Origin: Clostridiales bacterium
GTDB taxonomy: Bacteria; Bacillota; Clostridia; DUOD01
DNA: 62,798 nt
Reading direction: 5' to 3'
NCBI GenBank assembly: GCA_012838995.1
Contig: DUOD01000029.1
Span: 1-62,798 of the forward strand
A program made the position numbers and the translations under genes. This document shows, piece by piece, positions 45,746-55,594 of the stretch. Under the pieces are notes generated by a model. The model was not told where the DNA came from and ran no database searches. It worked only from the letters and a program-made list of their open reading frames with translations. Position 1 is the first letter of the stretch. Each line of letters begins with the position of its first letter.

Positions 45746-46468
45746 CTATGTTAAAGGATTTTTGGCGGGTTTTCCCGCTTTTCTTGGATATTTTGTCGGA
45801 CTTTGTTTTGTTTTCTCAATTACAACCACGCTGCGGTTAATATCGCTAAAAGGCAGGGCAAAGCGGATAACTTCCACCGGTTTACCTCCCAACACCTCAA
45901 GGGCTTTGCCGGCCTCCTTTATTTCCTCCTCCGGTTGGGGTCCCTTGAAACATAAAAAAAAGCCGCCTATCTTTAATAGGGGCAGAGCATATTCGCACAA
46001 TACATTAATCCTTGCAACGGCCCTGGTTAGTGCGATATCGAAGGTTTCCCTATACCTTGGATGTCTGCCCACCTCCTCCGCCCTGCTGTGCACCGCTTCA
46101 ACGCCATCAAGCCCTAAAGAATGTATAAGGGCCTCTAAAAACTTAATCCGTTTGCCTAAAGAATCCACCAAAGTTATGTGTATATTCCTTTTTAAAATTT
46201 TAATGGGCAGCCCGGGGAAGCCCGCCCCGGTGCCAATATCCACCACCCGGTGCCCGTCTTTTATATAACCTTTATTTACCACCGCTATGGAATCCAAATA
46301 ATGTTTTACTATAATGTCCTTTTGCTCTACTATCCTCGTCAAGTTTATTTTTTTGTTCCATTCCAACAACATCCTGGTATATTGGCTAAACTGTTTGACC
46401 GTATTTTCATCCATATGGATATCCATTGCCCGGGCACCCTGTATCAGCATATCTTCATTACTTTTCAT
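45746..46468 (-). CDS. rsmG: 16S rRNA (guanine-N7) methyltransferase G
   Basis: 240-aa SAM-dependent enzyme that methylates G527 of 16S rRNA. The SAM-binding motif is [16 protein letters not shown], followed by [12 protein letters not shown] and [15 protein letters not shown]. It overlaps the end of mnmG, and its ribosome site (GGGGA) lies within mnmG. The ATG at 46468 was taken; 46474 is too close to that site. Length is typical. It follows mnmG and precedes noc, as in most Firmicutes. Confidence 0.94.
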   Translation of the reverse strand: MKSNEDMLIQGARAMDIHMDENTVKQFSQYTRMLLEWNKKINLTRIVEQKDIIVKHYLDSIAVVNKGYIKDGHRVVDIGTGAGFPGLPIKILKRNIHITLVDSLGKRIKFLEALIHSLGLDGVEAVHSRAEEVGRHPRYRETFDIALTRAVARINVLCEYALPLLKIGGFFLCFKGPQPEEEIKEAGKALEVLGGKPVEVIRFALPFSDINRSVVVIEKTKQSPTKYPRKAGKPAKNPLT

Positions 46469-48347
46469 GAGCATACTTCCCCTTTATCTTTTCTAAATAT
46501 ACCAACAATACGGTAATATCAGCAGGCGATACACCGGATATTCTGGAGGCCTGTCCTAAGGATGCAGGTCTTATACGGTTGAGTTTTTGTCTGGCCTCTA
46601 TCCTCAAGCCTTCCACTTTATCATAATCAATATCCTGGGGCAGCAATTTATCCTCCAGTTTTTTAAATTGCTTGACCTGGTCCATCTGCCTTTTTATATA
46701 ACCCTCATATTTTATCTGTATTTCCACTTCTTCTTTAACAATCCTGCTCAAGTCTTTATTTTCACCGATGATTTTTTCCAAGGCAGTGTATTTTACCTCC
46801 GGCCGTTTCAGTAAATTATATGCACTAACACCGGTGATTATGGGGCTGCTGCCCCATTCCTTCAATAACGCATTAACCTCTTCACTGGGGCTTATAACCA
46901 CATTCTTTATCCTTTTCTTTTCCCTTTCTATCTGCTGTTGGGATTTTATAAACCTTTCATACCTTTTCTCATCCACCAATCCCACGCGATAACCCTTGCC
47001 CGTCAGCCGCTGGTCGGCATTGTCCTGCCTTAACAACAATCGGTATTCCGCTCTGGACGTCATCATCCTATAGGGTTCGTCGGTACCCTTTGTCACCAAA
47101 TCGTCTATTAACACGCCTATATATGCATCCGATCTGTCCAGTATGAGGGGCTCTTTGCCTTGTATCATCATGGCGGCATTAATGCCCGATATTATCCCCT
47201 GGGCGGCGGCTTCCTCATATCCCGAACTGCCGTTTAACTGTCCTGCACTGAAAAGCCCTTTTATATTTTTAAATTCCAAATTCAGTTTCAATTGGGTAGG
47301 ATCAATACAATCGTACTCTATGGCATAGGCCGGCCGCATTATCTCCACCCTTTCAAGCCCGGGTATGGTACGCAGCATTTTTATCTGCACGTCCTCCGGA
47401 AGGCTGGTGGACATGCCCTGTACATACAATTCATTTGTTTCCAGGCCCTCCGGTTCAATAAACACTTGGTGCTTGTCCCTATCGGGAAACCTTACCACCT
47501 TGTCTTCAATGGACGGACAATACCTGGCACCCGTTCCTTTAATCTCCCCGGAAAACATGGGCGACCTGTGGAGGTTTTCCCTTATTATCCTATGGGTATT
47601 CTCATTTGTATAGGTAAGCCAGCAGGGCACCTGTTCCCTTTTTATTCCTTCGCTCATGAAGGAAAAGGGAATTATGTTTTTATCCCCCGGCTGTATTTTC
47701 ATTTTGCTAAAGTCTACGGTGTTTTTATCTATCCGTGCAGGTGTTCCGGTTTTAAACCTCTGCATTTTTATGCCCAGCCCCAGCATGCTGTCGGTAAGCT
47801 TATTGGAAGGAAACATACCGTTGGGACCGCTGTTTATAGAAACCTCTCCGATTATAATCCTTGCATTTAAATACACGCCGGTTGCCAATATAACGGCCTT
47901 AGCCGTGTATTTGGCACCTACAGTGGTAACCACGCCCTTGACAACATTATTTTGCACAATAATCCTTTCTACCTCACCCTGCTTTAAATACAAATTGGAC
48001 TGGTTTTCCAGAACCTTTTTCATTTGTACCTGGTATCGGTTCTTATCGGCCTGGGCCCGTAAGGAATGGACGGCGGGACCCTTGCCGGTATTGAGCATCC
48101 TTATTTGAATAAAGGTTTTGTCTATGTTTTTGCCCATTTCCCCGCCCAAAGCATCAATTTCCCTTACCAGATGACCCTTTGAGGTGCCGCCTATGGCGGG
48201 ATTACATGCCATTAATGCAACACTGTCTAAATTCATGGTAAGGATTAAGGTCTTCATCCCCAAGCGGGCGGCGGCAAGGCCGGCCTCACACCCCGCATGG
48301 CCGGCGCCTACCACTATTACATCAAAATACCCTGCATTGTATTCCAA
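46458..48347 (-). CDS. mnmG: tRNA uridine-5-carboxymethylaminomethyl modification enzyme MnmG (GidA)
   Basis: 629-aa FAD-dependent subunit that, with MnmE, modifies the wobble uridine of several tRNAs. The dinucleotide motif is [21 protein letters not shown], followed by [20 protein letters not shown] and, later, the conserved [11 protein letters not shown]. The TTG at 48347 is 7 bases after AGGAGG, whereas the ATG at 48353 is only 1 base from it, so TTG is preferred. It starts 11 bases after the mnmE stop. Confidence 0.96.
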   Translation of the reverse strand: MEYNAGYFDVIVVGAGHAGCEAGLAAARLGMKTLILTMNLDSVALMACNPAIGGTSKGHLVREIDALGGEMGKNIDKTFIQIRMLNTGKGPAVHSLRAQADKNRYQVQMKKVLENQSNLYLKQGEVERIIVQNNVVKGVVTTVGAKYTAKAVILATGVYLNARIIIGEVSINSGPNGMFPSNKLTDSMLGLGIKMQRFKTGTPARIDKNTVDFSKMKIQPGDKNIIPFSFMSEGIKREQVPCWLTYTNENTHRIIRENLHRSPMFSGEIKGTGARYCPSIEDKVVRFPDRDKHQVFIEPEGLETNELYVQGMSTSLPEDVQIKMLRTIPGLERVEIMRPAYAIEYDCIDPTQLKLNLEFKNIKGLFSAGQLNGSSGYEEAAAQGIISGINAAMMIQGKEPLILDRSDAYIGVLIDDLVTKGTDEPYRMMTSRAEYRLLLRQDNADQRLTGKGYRVGLVDEKRYERFIKSQQQIEREKKRIKNVVISPSEEVNALLKEWGSSPIITGVSAYNLLKRPEVKYTALEKIIGENKDLSRIVKEEVEIQIKYEGYIKRQMDQVKQFKKLEDKLLPQDIDYDKVEGLRIEARQKLNRIRPASLGQASRISGVSPADITVLLVYLEKIKGKYAHEK

Positions 48348-48358
48348 AGCCATTCCTC

Positions 48359-49747
48359 CTATTTGCCAACACAAAATGTAGAAAAAATCCTATCGATAAT
48401 ATCATCGTCCACCGAATCGCCGGTTATCTCTCCCAGTTGTTCTAATGCATTTCTGATATCAATGGATATAAGATCGATGGGCATGCCCATGTCTATGGCA
48501 TCCACCCCCGCTCTTAAACTTTTTATGCTCCTCTTCAAGGCATCGATATGCCTAACATTGGTAACAAGGATTTGATTTTCCGGCCTCACCCTTCCCCCGT
48601 AAACCATTTTTGCTATTGTTTCTTCCAGTTCATCAAGACCCTTGCCTTCCTTGACGGATATCCTTATTATAGGAGCCTGGGGGAATATTTCCTCTATTTC
48701 CTTCTCGTTTATCTTAGGCGGTAAGTCCGACTTGTTTATCAATACAATTACCTTTTTATCTTTGATAATTCTTATTATTTCCCTGTCTTCGTCGTTTATT
48801 TGTTGGGCCGCGTCAAACATCATTATGATTAAATCGGCATCCTCAACCGCTTTCCTGCTTCTTTCCACCCCGAGTTTTTCTACCAAATCCTCGGTTTCCC
48901 TTATCCCTGCCGTATCCACCAACCTCAAAAGTATTCCTTTTATATTTACATATTCCTCTATAACATCCCTGGTGGTACCTGGTATTTCGGTAACAATGGC
49001 CCTGTTTTCCTTGACCATGGCGTTAAGCAATGACGATTTACCTACATTTGGTTTTCCGATTATGGCCGTGGTTAAACCCTCCCGTACTATCCTGCCCGAT
49101 TCCGAGGTTTCAATCAAACCATCTATCTCATTTATAACCTTCTCCATACGACGCCTTACTTCATCCACTTCTAAGCTGTCTATCTCATCCTCGGGATAAT
49201 CCACCAGGGCCTCTATATGGGCTGCCAGCCCAAGTAGTTCATCCCTTATGACATTGATCTTTCGGGACAAACCTCCTTCCAGTTGTTTCATGGACGCCCT
49301 GTGGGCAATTTCGGTTTTGGCGTTTATTATGTCCATAACCGCTTCTGCCTGGGCAAGGTCTATCCTCCCGTTTAAAAAGGCCCTTTTGGTGAACTCACCG
49401 GGCTGTGCCAACCTGGCACCGTTATCCAATATAAGGCTTAGTATCTCTTTTACCGATACCATCCCACCATGACAACTTATTTCCACCACGTCTTCCTTGG
49501 TGTAGGAATAGGGGGCCTTCATAATAATAACCAATACTTCGTCCACCACACCGCCACCTTGGCCGGGCTTTACAATATGGCCATAGTAGCTTTTTCTGGC
49601 TTCCATATCCTCAACCTTAATACCCCTCTTGCTTTTAAAGATTTTCTTTAATATATCAACGGCATCCCTGCCGCTCATCCGTATAATCCCAATACCGCCT
49701 TCTCCCGGCGGCGTTGCGATGGCGGCTATGGTATCTTCCATTTCCAT
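48359..49747 (-). CDS. mnmE: tRNA modification GTPase MnmE (TrmE)
   Basis: 462-aa partner of MnmG. The N-terminal folate-binding domain begins [17 protein letters not shown], the central helical domain carries an inserted G domain ([21 protein letters not shown]), and the C-terminal catalytic motif is FCVGK. GGAGG lies 6 bases before the ATG at 49747; the longer open frame is rejected. It is separated from jag by a terminator-like hairpin. Confidence 0.96.
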   Translation of the reverse strand: MEMEDTIAAIATPPGEGGIGIIRMSGRDAVDILKKIFKSKRGIKVEDMEARKSYYGHIVKPGQGGGVVDEVLVIIMKAPYSYTKEDVVEISCHGGMVSVKEILSLILDNGARLAQPGEFTKRAFLNGRIDLAQAEAVMDIINAKTEIAHRASMKQLEGGLSRKINVIRDELLGLAAHIEALVDYPEDEIDSLEVDEVRRRMEKVINEIDGLIETSESGRIVREGLTTAIIGKPNVGKSSLLNAMVKENRAIVTEIPGTTRDVIEEYVNIKGILLRLVDTAGIRETEDLVEKLGVERSRKAVEDADLIIMMFDAAQQINDEDREIIRIIKDKKVIVLINKSDLPPKINEKEIEEIFPQAPIIRISVKEGKGLDELEETIAKMVYGGRVRPENQILVTNVRHIDALKRSIKSLRAGVDAIDMGMPIDLISIDIRNALEQLGEITGDSVDDDIIDRIFSTFCVGK

Positions 49748-49815
49748 TTCAAACCTCCGATTTTGCTTAATTGTCGCTTTCATCTTTATTTAACATTGAA
49801 TTTTTGAGTATATTT

Positions 49816-49839
49816 AAACCCAGTACGTATACTGGGTTT
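49816..49839. terminator. Terminator-like hairpin between jag and mnmE
   Basis: AAACCCAGTA and TACTGGGTTT form a palindrome. The stronger T-run is on the plus side (TTTTTT) and only TTTAAATAT follows on the minus side, so termination of the rpmH-jag transcript may be partial. Confidence 0.55.
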
Positions 49840-49849
49840 TTTAATCAGC

Positions 49850-50467
49850 CTATTTTAGAGTTATTACAACTTTTCTGTAGGGTTCCTCCCCTTCGCTGTA
49901 TGTGACGACATGGGGATGATCCTGCAGTGTGGAATGAAGTATCCTGCGTTCATAGGGGTTCATTGGCTCCAAAACCACCCTTCTGCCCGTCCTCTTCACC
50001 TTTTGGGCCAGTCTCTTGGCCAACCTCTCCAGAGCCTTTTCCCTCTTTTGCCTATAATTTTCGGTGTCCAATAATATCCTTTTGTAATTTTCCTTGCCCT
50101 TATTAACAACCAAACTGGTTAGATACTGGAGACTGTCTAAGGTTTCACCCCTGTGACCTATAAGCAGGCCCATGTTCTCTCCCCTTAGATCTATCCTAAC
50201 GTTATCATCATCTTCCTCAACCTCTATATCCACCTGTACATTCATTTTGTCAAAAATTTTGGTTATAAAATTTTTTGCCTCTTCACCGTAGTTGTACTTC
50301 TTGGTAACCTTTACTCTGGCCTGCTTGCCTCCGATAAGGCCAAACAATCCTCTGCTGGATTCCTCCAGAATTTCAATCTCAACCTCATCCCTGGTTGCAC
50401 CCAGTTCCTTCAAAGCACTCTCAATGGCTTCTTGTTCAGTCTTTCCATACTTTTCTATTACAATCAT
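49850..50467 (-). CDS. jag: Jag/KhpB RNA-binding protein (SpoIIIJ-associated)
   Basis: 205-aa RNA-binding protein with an N-terminal Jag_N domain (VIEKYGKTEQEAIESALKEL), a KH domain (around GENMGLLIGHRGETLDSLQYL) and a C-terminal R3H domain (RRVVLEPMNPYERRILHSTL). It associates with KhpA and affects cell division and envelope synthesis in other Firmicutes. The ATG overlaps the yidC stop (TGATG), so translation is coupled. The TTG at 50470 is ignored. Confidence 0.95.
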   Translation of the reverse strand: MIVIEKYGKTEQEAIESALKELGATRDEVEIEILEESSRGLFGLIGGKQARVKVTKKYNYGEEAKNFITKIFDKMNVQVDIEVEEDDDNVRIDLRGENMGLLIGHRGETLDSLQYLTSLVVNKGKENYKRILLDTENYRQKREKALERLAKRLAQKVKRTGRRVVLEPMNPYERRILHSTLQDHPHVVTYSEGEEPYRKVVITLK

Positions 50468-51153
50468 CAATTAACACCTTCCTTCACCGGCTGGCGCGCA
50501 GATAATCTTATTATTAACTGTTGGATCAACTGAATCAAATTGCTGGCAACCCAGTACAAAGCAAAGGCAGCATTATAGGTGGCACAAATATATACCGAAA
50601 ACAACGGAAAAAAATAGTTCATTATCTTGGGCTGGCCTTCAGGCTGAATGGTAGTTGAACTCATCATCTTTGTGGTAAAAAACTGACTTACCCCGGCCAG
50701 TATGGGGAGTATAAAATACCCGTTTACGCTCCCATCCGGCATTTTTGTCAAAAAACTGTCCGGCTTGCTTATATCCCTTATCCATAAAAATGTTTCCCCG
50801 GCCATTACACCGCTGTTCACCAGCCCCCTCAGCGCGCTAAACAACGCAAACAGCAAGATTAACTGTATAAGCATGGGCAAACATCCGGCCATGGGATTGA
50901 CATTATGCTTTCTGTACAGCTCCATGGTCTTTTTATTGAGCTTGTCTTTGTTGTTCCTATATTTTTTTTGCAGTTCCTTCATCTTTGGCTGAAGATCAAC
51001 CATTTTTTTCTGTTCTTTCCTCTGCTTTATATCAAGGGGCCATAGTATAACCCTTAATATCACAGTGAACAATACTATCGCTAAACCATAACTTCCTACA
51101 TGCCCGTAAATACCTGTTATCATATCCCGGATAGGTCCCGCTATAAATTCCAT
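50467..51153 (-). CDS. yidC: Membrane protein insertase YidC (SpoIIIJ/OxaI)
   Basis: 228-aa insertase with five membrane segments. It lacks the large periplasmic domain of enteric YidC, as usual in Firmicutes. The hydrophilic-groove arginine lies in the first helix of the core (FTVILRVILWPL), the cytoplasmic hairpin in KKMVDLQPKMKELQKKY, and MAGCLPMLIQL is conserved. No lipobox is seen at the N-terminus. It sits between yidD and jag. Confidence 0.94.
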   Translation of the reverse strand: MEFIAGPIRDMITGIYGHVGSYGLAIVLFTVILRVILWPLDIKQRKEQKKMVDLQPKMKELQKKYRNNKDKLNKKTMELYRKHNVNPMAGCLPMLIQLILLFALFSALRGLVNSGVMAGETFLWIRDISKPDSFLTKMPDGSVNGYFILPILAGVSQFFTTKMMSSTTIQPEGQPKIMNYFFPLFSVYICATYNAAFALYWVASNLIQLIQQLIIRLSARQPVKEGVN

Positions 51154-51170
51154 TTATTCTCCCCCTATTT

Positions 51171-51383
51171 TCATTTTACAGGATCATATCCCCCGTTACT
51201 GAAGGGATGGCATCTTAGTATTCGCCTTATAGCCATTCTCCCGCCCCGCAGCACACCATACCTTTGTACCGCTTCATAAGCATATTGTGAGCAGGTGGGA
51301 TAAAATCTGCATGTAGCAGGAAACATGGGGGATATTATTTTTCTATAAAACATAATCAGCTTTAGAACTACAGTCTTTATCAT
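51171..51383 (-). CDS. yidD: Membrane protein insertion efficiency factor YidD
   Basis: 70-aa YidD/UPF0161 protein with the signature [18 protein letters not shown] and [15 protein letters not shown]. It assists YidC-dependent insertion. Overlaps rnpA by 4 bases. Confidence 0.95.
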   Translation of the reverse strand: MIKTVVLKLIMFYRKIISPMFPATCRFYPTCSQYAYEAVQRYGVLRGGRMAIRRILRCHPFSNGGYDPVK

Positions 51384-51730
51384 TTTAACTCACATCTTTT
51401 GAGTAATTTTGCCCTTTTGAACAAATTGTCCAACGCCCATTTGATACTTTTATAATCGGCCTTGTTGGACAATACCCTGGCAATAATAATTATATCATAA
51501 CCTTCCTTTATATTTTGAAGATTTAGCCTTATATTTTCTTTTATTAGCCTCCTTATTCTATTTCTAACCACGCTTTTTCCAACTTTTTTGCTAACGGACA
51601 AACCAACCCTTATACTATTATTGTCATTTGGCAAATAATATAACACCAATAATTTATTTGCCAGAGACTTTCCCATTTTATACACCCGATTAAAATCACG
51701 GGTATTTTTCAACATAAAAATTTTTTTCAT
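51380..51730 (-). CDS. rnpA: Ribonuclease P protein component
   Basis: 116-aa basic protein of RNase P that helps process the 5' end of tRNA precursors. The RNR motif appears as [20 protein letters not shown], and the N-terminus ([20 protein letters not shown]) is typical. It lies between rpmH and yidD in the universally conserved order. Confidence 0.95.
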   Translation of the reverse strand: MKKIFMLKNTRDFNRVYKMGKSLANKLLVLYYLPNDNNSIRVGLSVSKKVGKSVVRNRIRRLIKENIRLNLQNIKEGYDIIIIARVLSNKADYKSIKWALDNLFKRAKLLKRCELK

Positions 51731-51785
51731 AAACGTCTATCAAACCTTTTCTATATAAGGTAGAAAAGGCCACAATCTGCGGCCT

Positions 51786-51920
51786 TTATGCTGTCAATAC
51801 CTTTCTACCCTTTTTTCTTCTATTGCTTATTATTTTTCTTCCCGATTTAGTCTTCATCCTGGCCCTAAATCCATGGTTCTTTTTTCTTTTACGTCTGTTG
51901 GGTTGATAGGTTCTAAGCAT
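51786..51920 (-). CDS. rpmH: 50S ribosomal protein L34
   Basis: 44-aa protein starting [18 protein letters not shown] and ending [10 protein letters not shown], an exact fit to bacterial L34. GGAAGGAG lies 8 bases before the ATG. It is the first gene of the leftward operon from oriC and has a strong promoter upstream. Confidence 0.97.
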   Translation of the reverse strand: MLRTYQPNRRKRKKNHGFRARMKTKSGRKIISNRRKKGRKVLTA

Positions 51921-51944
51921 TCCAAACACTCCTTCCTACGCCAC

Positions 51945-51968
51945 AAGTTTAAACCGTTGTTTAAACTT
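51945..51968. repeat. Inverted repeat in the rpmH leader
   Basis: AAGTTTAAAC and GTTTAAACTT around CGTT, a perfect 10-bp stem in the 5' leader of rpmH about 25 bases upstream of the ATG. It may be an RNA hairpin or an operator. Confidence 0.7.
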
Positions 51969-52020
51969 TTTATTTTTTAAGTCGTTAATTTCCCATTTTA
52001 CCTGTAATTATTACTATAGT

Positions 52021-52050
52021 ATTATAGTCTAAATCTATTTCCTGTGTCAA
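52021..52050 (-). promoter_or_regulatory. Promoter of the rpmH operon
   Basis: TTGACA (52050-52045) and TATAAT (52026-52021) with 18-base spacing on the minus strand, both perfect hexamers. Confidence 0.85.
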
Positions 52051-52079
52051 GAAAAGTAAATTAATAAAGGGTCTGGATA

Positions 52080-52471
52080 ACCTTTTTTTATATATATTAT
52101 TTTTTATTATTTTTCAAATAAAATGCATAAAAAGGGCTAATGATGTTAATAATGGGGAAAAACATCTGTGGATAACTTCCTTTGTTTGTATTGCTTATCC
52201 ACAGATATTTTGATAATATATAACTGTAATGTGAATAACCGTTATCATTTTGTAGATAACTTTATTAACATAACTTATGCACATTTTGTGGATAAGTATG
52301 TGGATAAATACGTACACCCGGATCTTTCTACCCGCTGTCTTTAATCTTTCTAAACATTGTTGATATCGTTTTCTATTTATCCACAACAAATTACCGCCCA
52401 TGGAATCTTTAAACATTATCCAAACTGTCAACAAACAAAATATCCACATCTTTTTTATTGTGGATATTTTG
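52080..52471. other. Chromosomal replication origin (oriC)
   Basis: Cluster of DnaA boxes between rpmH and dnaA. Perfect TTATCCACA boxes: plus strand at 52195-52203 and 52377-52385; minus strand at 52175-52167, 52295-52287 and 52307-52299. One-mismatch boxes: 52230-52238, 52251-52259, 52275-52283, 52440-52448 and 52459-52467. A very AT-rich tract at about 52083-52127 next to the cluster and another just before dnaA are candidate unwinding elements. Strand switch of gene orientation at this point agrees. Confidence 0.93.
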
Positions 52472-52500
52472 TTGATACCTACGCCGGTATTTATTAATAA
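52472..52500 (+). promoter_or_regulatory. Candidate dnaA promoter
   Basis: TTGATA (52472-52477) and TAATAA (52495-52500), 17 bases apart, directly after the last DnaA box, which would allow DnaA autoregulation. Confidence 0.5.
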
Positions 52501-52571
52501 AATATAGATTTTAGCAAAAAATATATAAACAGGAAATATTATGTATTAGCCCTTACACAGGAGGAATGACA

Positions 52572-53939
52572 ATGGAAGATACATTGTATGATATATGGAA
52601 CAAGGCCCTTTTGTTAATAAAACAGGATGTCAGCGAGGTAACTTATAATACCTGGATAAAAACCATCAAACCTAAATTTATAGATAACGATCTATTCATC
52701 TTTGAAGTTCCCAATAAATTTACCGTTGATATTTTAACCGATAGATACGTTCCACTTATTATCAATACTTTAAAACACGTTACTTCCAAAATTTATAATG
52801 TAAAATTTGTCATAGCCCAGACACAGGACGAAAATATGCTGGAAAAAGACGGTTGCCCAGACGTTATCGGTAAGGAAGAGTCGCCGGAAGAGGATAAAAA
52901 TAAAAATTTAGTATCGGGGGCCCTTAATCCAAAATATTCCTTCGATAATTTTGTAATAGGTCCAAATAACAGGTTTGCCCATGCTGCTTGTCTAGCCGTT
53001 GCAGAAGCTCCCTCCAAGGCCTATAATCCGTTATTCATATACGGCGGCGTAGGTTTAGGGAAAACCCACCTGATGCATGCCATAGGTCATTATATATTAT
53101 CCCATAATAAGTCAGCCAAGGTGCTTTATGTAACGTCGGAGACCTTTACCAACGAATTGATTAATTCCATAAAGGACGATAAAAATATACAGTTTAGAAA
53201 CAGGTATAGAAATATAGATGTGCTTTTAATAGATGACATACAGTTTATTGCCGGTAAGGAAAGTACCCAGGAAGAGTTTTTCCATACCTTTAATGCACTA
53301 CATGAAGCCAACAAACAGATAGTAATATCAAGCGACAGACCTCCAAAGGAAATTCCTACCCTGGAGGACAGGTTAAGATCCAGGTTCGAATGGGGCCTAA
53401 TAACCGATATACAACCCCCCGACCTTGAAACGAGGATAGCCATACTTAGAAAAAAGGCGGAAATGGAAAATCTCACTATCGACGATGAAGTGATGCTGTT
53501 TATAGCAAAAAAGATAAAATCCAATATAAGAGAGCTGGAGGGTGCCCTTACCCGAATAATAGCCTATGCCTCACTGGCCAATAGGGAAATAAACATGGAC
53601 CTGGCCCATGACGCTTTAAAGGACATTATAAGCGAAGACAAGCCAAAACAGATCACCATATCGTTAATACAGCAAATTGTAGGCAATTATTTCAACCTAA
53701 AAGCAGAGGACTTTAAATCAAAAAAGAGGACAAGAAATGTAGCCTTCCCCAGGCAGATAGCAATGTATCTAACCAGGGAATTGACTGACTTGTCACTTCC
53801 CAAAATCGGCGAAGAATTTGGCGGCAGAGACCATACCACCGTAATACATGCCTACGAAAAAATCAGCCAGGATATAAAAAACGATATACAGCTTAAAAAT
53901 ACCGTAGAAGAACTAAAAAAGAAAATTTTGGACAATTAA
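52572..53939 (+). CDS. dnaA: Chromosomal replication initiator protein DnaA
   Basis: 455-aa AAA+ initiator. Domain I is at the N-terminus, domain II is a short acidic linker (about residues 85-115), domain III has Walker [11 protein letters not shown] and Walker [14 protein letters not shown], and domain IV ends with the DnaA-box-binding signature [15 protein letters not shown]. The ATG at 52572 is 7 bases after AGGAGG; the ATG two codons earlier is too close. It is the first gene rightward of oriC. Confidence 0.97.
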   Translation: MEDTLYDIWNKALLLIKQDVSEVTYNTWIKTIKPKFIDNDLFIFEVPNKFTVDILTDRYVPLIINTLKHVTSKIYNVKFVIAQTQDENMLEKDGCPDVIGKEESPEEDKNKNLVSGALNPKYSFDNFVIGPNNRFAHAACLAVAEAPSKAYNPLFIYGGVGLGKTHLMHAIGHYILSHNKSAKVLYVTSETFTNELINSIKDDKNIQFRNRYRNIDVLLIDDIQFIAGKESTQEEFFHTFNALHEANKQIVISSDRPPKEIPTLEDRLRSRFEWGLITDIQPPDLETRIAILRKKAEMENLTIDDEVMLFIAKKIKSNIRELEGALTRIIAYASLANREINMDLAHDALKDIISEDKPKQITISLIQQIVGNYFNLKAEDFKSKKRTRNVAFPRQIAMYLTRELTDLSLPKIGEEFGGRDHTTVIHAYEKISQDIKNDIQLKNTVEELKKKILDN

Positions 53940-54172
53940 CAGGACATGTTGATAAACATGTTAATAAAATGTTAATAAAGCAGCATCTTTATAAGACCTG
54001 TTAGTTTTGGGGATAACTTATAATTGAAAAGGCAAACTTATTAACAACATGATAACATCCCCTTTGGCAAAAAACCGCTCTTTGTGACGGTTATTAACAA
54101 ATTCACAACACCTACTACTACTATTACTATTATTATTTAAATTACATACATTTATATATGGAGGAATACACC

Positions 54173-55279
54173 ATGAAATTCTCATGTACAAAGGATGAAC
54201 TTTTAACATCTATAAATATTGTACAAAAAGCCGTTTCCACCAAATCAACCTTGCCTGTACTGGAAGGTATTCTTATACAAACCCAAAAAGATGCCCTTAA
54301 ACTCGTTGCCACCGATTTGGATCTGTACATAGAAACCTACATGGGTGCATCCATACAAAGGGAAGGCAGCGTAGTACTGAAAAGCAGGATTTTCAGTGAA
54401 ATAGTCAGAATGCTGCCGGAAGGTAACGTAACCATTGAAGTGGACCAACAAAACGTCGCCGTAATAAGATCGGCCGGAAGCGAAATAACGTTGATCGGGT
54501 TTGACAGCCAAGATTTTCCGGTCATTCCCAAGGTAGAGGAAAAAAATCCCATAGAGCTTCCCCAGGATCTGGTAAGCAATGTAATAAGACAGGTTACCTT
54601 TGCAGTGTCCAAGGATGAGACTAAACCCATACTACAGGGGGTCTTGATGGAAGTTACCGGCAATGAAGTAAATTTTGTAGCATTGGACGGTTATAGGATG
54701 GCCCTTAGGACATGTACTCTGGATAAAACCTATGAAGAAAAAAGCGTCGTAATACCGGGGAAAAATTTAAACGAAATAGGTAAAATATTGACCCAGGATG
54801 ATGCAAAGGTAAGTATTACCATGGCCGACAACCATGTACTGTTCGATCTGGGTTATACGAGAATAATTTCCAGATTGCTGGAAGGAGAATTTATAAATTA
54901 CAAGCAGTTTATAGTAGACGACCATACTACCAGGTTCAAAGTAAACTGCAAAAATATGCTGGATAGCGTTTTAAGGGCATCGCTGGTAGCCATGGACGGT
55001 AAATATTATATAGCAAGACTATCGATAATCGATGATAAGCTTATTATAACTTCAAATTCCGAAATGGGTAAGGCTTATGAGGAGCTGCCCATAAGTAAGG
55101 AAGGAAATGATCTGGATATTGCCTTTAACTTTAGATATTTACTGGATGTATTAAGGGCCGTAGATTGTGAAGAAATTTATATGGACTGTACTACCAATGT
55201 AAGCCCGGCAATAATTACGCCGGTAGATAACAATTCCTTTTTATATCTTTTATTGCCGGTGAGAACTACAAGCAATTAA
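54173..55279 (+). CDS. dnaN: DNA polymerase III beta subunit (sliding clamp)
   Basis: 368-aa clamp with three repeated beta domains; it starts MKFSCTKDELLTSINIVQKA and ends with LLPVRTTSN, both typical. GGAGG lies 8 bases before the ATG at 54173. A 230-base intergenic region after dnaA probably holds its own promoter. Partners are DNA polymerase III and mismatch/repair factors. Confidence 0.97.
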   Translation: MKFSCTKDELLTSINIVQKAVSTKSTLPVLEGILIQTQKDALKLVATDLDLYIETYMGASIQREGSVVLKSRIFSEIVRMLPEGNVTIEVDQQNVAVIRSAGSEITLIGFDSQDFPVIPKVEEKNPIELPQDLVSNVIRQVTFAVSKDETKPILQGVLMEVTGNEVNFVALDGYRMALRTCTLDKTYEEKSVVIPGKNLNEIGKILTQDDAKVSITMADNHVLFDLGYTRIISRLLEGEFINYKQFIVDDHTTRFKVNCKNMLDSVLRASLVAMDGKYYIARLSIIDDKLIITSNSEMGKAYEELPISKEGNDLDIAFNFRYLLDVLRAVDCEEIYMDCTTNVSPAIITPVDNNSFLYLLLPVRTTSN

Positions 55280-55377
55280 ATGTGCCTTAACATGGTTTGA
55301 ATAGTTTTATGGGAATTACATTAGGCTAAATCTAATGTAATTCTTCATGTATGGCAACTTATTGGGAGGTTTTTTGG

Positions 55378-55584
55378 GTGAATGAAGTGAAAATATACAC
55401 CGATACCATAAAACTCAATCAGTTTTTAAAATGGTCGAGGGCAGTGTCCAGCGGTGCCGAGGCAAATGCGTTGATTAGGTCCGGACTGGTTAAAGTAAAC
55501 GGTTTAATAGCCACTCAAAGGGGAAAGAAACTGAAAAGGGGAGATAGGGTTACCATTGATGATGAAGAGTACATCCTAAAATGA
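55378..55584 (+). CDS. S4-domain RNA-binding protein (YaaA/RlbA)
   Basis: 68-aa protein consisting of one S4 RNA-binding domain (IKLNQFLKWSRAVSSGAEA, then GLVKVNG and KLKRGDRVTIDDEEYIL). Its GTG start lies 8 bases after GGGAGG. The gene is always found between dnaN and recF in Firmicutes; it probably binds rRNA or tRNA and its role is not settled. Confidence 0.92.
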   Translation: MNEVKIYTDTIKLNQFLKWSRAVSSGAEANALIRSGLVKVNGLIATQRGKKLKRGDRVTIDDEEYILK

Positions 55585-55594
55585 GGTGTTTTTG

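Noticed and set aside
45516-46268. A 250-codon plus-strand frame across the noc-rsmG junction
   Set aside because: Covers conserved genes on the other strand; no ribosome site and hydrophobic composition typical of antisense reading.
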